A stretch of 39,947 nucleotides of DNA, taken from IMG/VR virus record IMGVR_UViG_3300043409_000145, positions 1-39,947 of that record. One strand, 5' to 3'. The notes under the pieces were generated by a model. It ran no database searches. It saw only the letters and a list, made by a program, of their open reading frames with translations, and had not been told where the DNA came from. Below, in pieces: positions 36,274 to 39,947 of this stretch. Within the stretch, counting starts at the first letter, position 1. The number at the start of each line of letters is the position of its first letter. The position numbers and the translations under genes are program-made. This DNA is from a virus.

Positions 36274-38142
36274 ATGGGTAGAAAGCCTGGGATTCAAAAC
36301 ATCCCAAAGCGCGAGGCCCAGGAAAAGGTCCTCCAGGTCCTAGCTCAGGGCCAGACTATAACGGCCGCTATGGCCACCGTGGGACGTTCTGACGTAGCAT
36401 TCCGCCAATGGGTAGCATCTGACCCTGACTTCAAGGAACGCGCCGAGGGCGCCCGCCTAGAGGGTAAAGGCATCAAGACTGACTTGAAAGAGTTAGCTGA
36501 CATTTCCTTCCCCGACTTCTCCGAACAGTTTTTAGATACCAAGCTCTTTGACCATCACCTCGACTGGGTTGATTTAATCGAGGGCCGCGAGCCGCGATGG
36601 CTACATCCATCTATGACATATGAACCAGGAGCGGCGAACCGTGTCCTCATCAACGTTCCCCCAGAACACGCCAAGTCAACGGTCATCACGACGAACTACG
36701 TCGTCTACAAAATCGTCACTAATCCTAACGCTCGAGTTATCGTCGTATCCAAAACTCAAGGTATGGCTAGAAAGTTTCTCGGAGCAATCAAGACCAGACT
36801 CTCACACCCAGCCTACACAAAGCTTCAAGTAGCCTTCGGACCAAACGGAGGATACAAGGCTGACGCCACACAATGGTCAGCTGATATGATTTACCTAGGC
36901 ACAGGCCGTGACTCAGGTGAGAAAGACCCTACCGTCCAAGCCCTTGGCTTTGGCTCCCAGATTTACGGAGCCCGTGCTGACTTGATTATTCTTGATGACG
37001 TGGTTATGGGCTCTAATGCTCACGAGTGGGAGAAGCAGATTGAGTGGCTCCAGAAGGAAGTTATCACCCGTCTAGGACGGCACGGTAAACTTCTTGTTGT
37101 AGGAACTCGTGTATCCCCAATTGACCTTTATAAGATGATTCGTGACGGCGACCAATGGACAGGTGGCAAGTCACCCTTTACTTATTTTTCACAGCCAGCA
37201 GTTTTAGAGTTTGATGAGAAACCAGATAACTGGAAAACTCTCTGGCCTAAGACTACGATGCAGGAGAACCAGATTGATGAAGTTGGAGAAGACGGACTCT
37301 ACCCTAAGTGGGATGGACCCAGCCTCTTTACTCGAAGGTCTGAGGTTGCTCCGTCGGTCTGGGCTATGGTCTACCAACAGGAAGACGTTCAAGAAGATTC
37401 AATCTTCTCCCCAAGCCTCGTCGCAGGTTGCGTCAACGGAATGCGTAAGCGCGGTCCCCTTAAGGAAAATACTGCAGGACATCCACGGCACATCGAGTCG
37501 ACCTATACTGTAATAGGATTTGACCCTGCTGTAACTGGACGAAGCGCCTTCGTCGCTGTTACTTACAATAGAGCTGATGGAAAAGTTTATGTTTTGGATT
37601 GTGTCAATATGGTTGACCCAACTCCACAGAAAGAAACTGCGCTCATTCACGAATGGGTTGAGAGGTATAAGCCTCAAGAGTTTCGAGTCGAAATCAACGC
37701 ACATCAAAAATACTACGCTATGGATGATGACTTGCGGAACTTCTTGGCTCAATACGGATGCCAGTTAAATTCACACTTCACTGGCAAGAACAAGTGGGAC
37801 GTATCATTCGGTGTAGCCTCTATGGCTAGCCTCTTTGGAAGTCTTCGTGATGGACGCTTCCAAGATAACAACATCATAGAAATGCCAAGCAATGAAGGCT
37901 CTGAAGGACTTAAGTCTCTTACACAGCAACTCATTACTTGGAAGCCTGATACCAAGAACCCAACAGACTGTGTTATGGCTTTATGGTTTGCAATCATCCG
38001 CGTTCGCGAATTGATGCAACAATCTTCAAGAGTAGGTCAGTATCAAACAAACCGTTGGGCCACTAGAGCACAGAAGTCTTCTAGAGGTTCACTCAATCTA
38101 GACGAAGCCTTTGCAGAGCAATGGGCTGAACAACACGGATAA
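36274..38142 (+). CDS. terL: Terminase large subunit with N-terminal HTH
   Basis: The 622-residue packaging motor. Residues about 14-60 hold a helix-turn-helix of the small-terminase kind (TITAAMATVGRSDVAFRQWV), so DNA recognition may be built into this chain; I find no separate small terminase gene. The ATPase has a Walker A-like VPPEHAKSTVITT (about 127-139) and Walker B LIILDDVVMG (about 236-245). The nuclease domain begins at IGFDPAVTGRSAFVAV (about 413-428) with its first Asp, then FRVEINAHQKYY and a late CVMALWFAII. It cuts concatemers and drives DNA through the portal. The 5' part has C-ending codons unlike the structural genes after it. Confidence 0.92.
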   Translation: MGRKPGIQNIPKREAQEKVLQVLAQGQTITAAMATVGRSDVAFRQWVASDPDFKERAEGARLEGKGIKTDLKELADISFPDFSEQFLDTKLFDHHLDWVDLIEGREPRWLHPSMTYEPGAANRVLINVPPEHAKSTVITTNYVVYKIVTNPNARVIVVSKTQGMARKFLGAIKTRLSHPAYTKLQVAFGPNGGYKADATQWSADMIYLGTGRDSGEKDPTVQALGFGSQIYGARADLIILDDVVMGSNAHEWEKQIEWLQKEVITRLGRHGKLLVVGTRVSPIDLYKMIRDGDQWTGGKSPFTYFSQPAVLEFDEKPDNWKTLWPKTTMQENQIDEVGEDGLYPKWDGPSLFTRRSEVAPSVWAMVYQQEDVQEDSIFSPSLVAGCVNGMRKRGPLKENTAGHPRHIESTYTVIGFDPAVTGRSAFVAVTYNRADGKVYVLDCVNMVDPTPQKETALIHEWVERYKPQEFRVEINAHQKYYAMDDDLRNFLAQYGCQLNSHFTGKNKWDVSFGVASMASLFGSLRDGRFQDNNIIEMPSNEGSEGLKSLTQQLITWKPDTKNPTDCVMALWFAIIRVRELMQQSSRVGQYQTNRWATRAQKSSRGSLNLDEAFAEQWAEQHG

Positions 38143-38152
38143 GGATAAACAA

Positions 38153-38461
38153 ATGGCAGCAGTTAGAAAAGATGGCGGAAACGTTCATAAGGCTAAGACA
38201 ATTAACCCAATTTACAAGGCAGCAAAATCTGTAACCAACTATGTTGGCGGCGCAGCTCGCGAAATTCGTGATATTCCTACAGCAATTGGCGCATCACTTA
38301 CACCAGGTGGTCAAGGTTTTACTTCTTACAAAGGAAGAAAATCAACACTTGTGGACCAAGTTAAAGAAGCAGCGGCAGCAATCACTGCTGGACAAAAAGG
38401 TTCATCTGTTGCACATAAAACTGCAGTAGGAGATTTTAAAGATTCCAAGCGCCGTAAATAA
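38153..38461 (+). CDS. Small basic protein between terminase and portal
   Basis: The 102-residue protein starts at ATG 38153 after AAGGATA; the open frame reaches 38111, but that start lies within the terminase gene without a ribosome site. It is Lys/Ala/Gly-rich (MAAVRKDGGNVHKAKTINPI) with two short helices and a basic end (DFKDSKRRK). Probably a small head or packaging protein; no known family. Confidence 0.65.
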   Translation: MAAVRKDGGNVHKAKTINPIYKAAKSVTNYVGGAAREIRDIPTAIGASLTPGGQGFTSYKGRKSTLVDQVKEAAAAITAGQKGSSVAHKTAVGDFKDSKRRK

Positions 38462-38488
38462 TTTTTCCCTTTAATCGTTAGGACAACA

Positions 38489-39947
38489 ATGGCATTAACA
38501 ATGGAACAGGTAACAGCTAGAGTTGAATCTCTACGTTATCGTAATCACGAACGTGATTCTCGCAACCTTGACGTCCTTGCTGTCCGTAAAGGCAAAATTG
38601 CTGAGGTATACCCAGACTTCTTTCCAGATGGTGTAGATGCTAACGTAGTAGCTAACTTTATTGATATCGTTGCACGCGACCTATCTGAAGTTATGGCTCC
38701 ACTTCCAGCAGTAAACTGCTCCGCAGCTAATCAGGTTTCTGATAGAGCTCGCACATTTGCTGACAAGCGCACACGTATTGCTTCTAATTACTTTGCCCAC
38801 TCAGACCTAGCAGTTCAAATGTATTCAGGTGCTGACTGGTATATCACATATGGTTTCGTTCCGTTTATGATTGAACTGGACGATGAAAGCAATCTGCCTC
38901 GCATCCGCATAGAAAACCCAATAGGTGCTTACCCAGAATTTGACCGCTATGGTCGATGCATTGCTTTTGCAAAACGTTACACAATGTCACTTGGCGAACT
39001 TGTTTCACAATTCCCTGACTACGAGCGTGAACTACTTGGTGGCTACGGCTACAAGCAGGACCTCAACACTCAGGTTGAAATGATTCGCTATTACGATAAA
39101 GACCAATCAATCATCTACATCCCAAACAAGCAGAATCTTGTATTATCAAGAGCTGCTAATCCACTTGGAAAGATGATGGTTATTGTTGCACGTAAGCCAT
39201 CCATTGATGGAGAGCTTCGTGGACAGTTCGACGACATTTTAGGAATTCAACTTCTTCGTAACCGTTTTGCTTTACTAGCTATGGAAGCTGCAGAGAAATC
39301 TGTTCAGGCCCCTATAGTTCTTCCACAAGATGTTCAAGAACTACAACTTGGTGGAGATGCGGTTATTCGCACATCTAACCCAGCTGGTGTTCGTCGTGTA
39401 GATTTGAATATCCCAGCAGGCGCATTTACTGAACAATCATTATTAAATCAAGAACTTCGTGTTGGTTCTCGTTATCCAGAATCACGCACAGGAAATATCA
39501 ACGCATCAGTTGTTACTGGCCAAGGCGTTCAAGCTCTTATGGGAGCTTTTGATACCCAGGTTAAATCAGCTCAAGCAATCTTTGCTGCAGCTTTGCGTGA
39601 TGTTATTAGCCTTTGTTTTGAAGTTGATGAAACAATCTACCCTGAAGAAAAGACAATTCGTGGTGTTGACTCAGGTTCACCTTACGAAGTAACATATAAG
39701 CCAGTTAAAGATATCAAGCAAGATTACTCAGCTGATGTCCGTTACGGAATGCTTGCTGGTCTTAACCCAGCTCAAGGTCTTATCTTTATGCTACAAGCAC
39801 TTGGTGGTGGATTAATCTCCAAGGATATGGCAATGCGTGAACTTCCATTCACAGTCAACGTCACGTCAGAACTAGAGAAAATTGAAATCGAGAATATGCG
39901 TCAAGCGTTACTTGGTTCACTTACCGCCTACACTCAAGCAATTCCAC
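38489..39947 (+). CDS. Portal protein, N-terminal part (continues at window start)
   Basis: Starts ATG 38489 (MALTMEQVTARVESLRYRNH) with a GGAC-type site upstream and runs off the window end without a stop. It rejoins at base 2 in the same frame. The N-terminal region is helical with RNLDVLAVRKGKIAEVYPDF. A beta-rich wing follows (IRIENPIGAYPEFDRYGRCI). Then comes a long helical part with a conserved-looking SRYPESRTGNINASVVTGQG segment near residue 330, typical of portal stems. The position after the terminase supports the assignment. Confidence 0.8.
   Translation, partial: MALTMEQVTARVESLRYRNHERDSRNLDVLAVRKGKIAEVYPDFFPDGVDANVVANFIDIVARDLSEVMAPLPAVNCSAANQVSDRARTFADKRTRIASNYFAHSDLAVQMYSGADWYITYGFVPFMIELDDESNLPRIRIENPIGAYPEFDRYGRCIAFAKRYTMSLGELVSQFPDYERELLGGYGYKQDLNTQVEMIRYYDKDQSIIYIPNKQNLVLSRAANPLGKMMVIVARKPSIDGELRGQFDDILGIQLLRNRFALLAMEAAEKSVQAPIVLPQDVQELQLGGDAVIRTSNPAGVRRVDLNIPAGAFTEQSLLNQELRVGSRYPESRTGNINASVVTGQGVQALMGAFDTQVKSAQAIFAAALRDVISLCFEVDETIYPEEKTIRGVDSGSPYEVTYKPVKDIKQDYSADVRYGMLAGLNPAQGLIFMLQALGGGLISKDMAMRELPFTVNVTSELEKIEIENMRQALLGSLTAYTQAIP
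39739..39947. repeat. Terminal overlap, right copy
   Basis: Copy of bases 1-209 with one mismatch at 39820 (c versus g at 82). See the left copy. Removing one copy gives a circle of 39,738 bp with the portal frame intact. Confidence 0.97.

Noticed and set aside
1-39947. CRISPR array, tRNA gene, integrase, repressor or insertion sequence
   Set aside because: I found no regularly spaced repeats, no cloverleaf with CCA end, and no recombinase or repressor motifs in any plausible gene; a temperate life style is not supported.

Overview
The window is a nearly complete genome of a small lytic tailed phage, probably short-tailed, from an actinobacterial host. Its last 209 bases repeat its first 209 with one mismatch, inside one gene (the putative portal gene). 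The molecule therefore closes into a circle of about 39,738 bp, as expected for a circularly permuted or metagenome-assembled phage. The host inference rests on a WhiB-type iron-sulfur regulator, an actinobacterial-style holin/CHAP lysis pair, common GTG/TTG starts and a leaderless promoter. The low GC content fits a low-GC aquatic actinobacterium, but the host is not proven. I see no integrase, repressor, tRNA gene, CRISPR array, insertion sequence or DNA polymerase.

Layout. (1) A rightward late operon starts at 36,274 with the large terminase, passes through a basic protein and the portal gene, wraps around the ends and runs to 24,122. It encodes an HslV/proteasome-like Ntn hydrolase, a 1,717-residue virion protein, three further probable virion proteins, a scaffold, an N4-gp56-type major capsid protein, small basic proteins, a glycosyltransferase, a head-tail adaptor, a modular tail-fibre cassette, a large tail protein and a lysis module. 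It ends at a strong hairpin terminator at 24,155-24,206. (2) A divergent promoter pair at 24,475-24,552 drives a 57-residue leftward gene and a rightward replication/nuclease operon (24,560-30,211). That operon holds a split RecB/Cas4-like nuclease, a RecA-fold ATPase, a resolvase-like nuclease, a split primase, a DUF1599-type protein, two further PD-(D/E)XK-like proteins and a sigma-like protein. (3) A leftward early operon (35,420 down to 30,280) meets it at a convergent terminator. It encodes many small Cys-rich proteins, an amidoligase with an N-terminal zinc-ribbon array, a class II glutamine amidotransferase, WhiB and a secreted lytic transglycosylase-like enzyme. (4) A non-coding control region (35,421-36,273) carries tandem leftward promoters with a perfect TTGACA box and a 17-bp spacer, two CRP-like palindromes at the same distance from their promoters, and AT-rich tracts with alternative hairpins.

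How it fits together. Leftward early promoters would express host-takeover functions. The central promoter would express replication genes that recruit the host polymerase. The late operon packages DNA and builds capsid and tail, and lysis uses a holin and a CHAP endolysin. The least ordinary parts are the amidoligase/amidotransferase pair, the HslV-like hydrolase beside the portal, the repeated promoter-operator units, the two replication genes split in the same +1 direction, and the tail cassette of shared N- and C-terminal modules.
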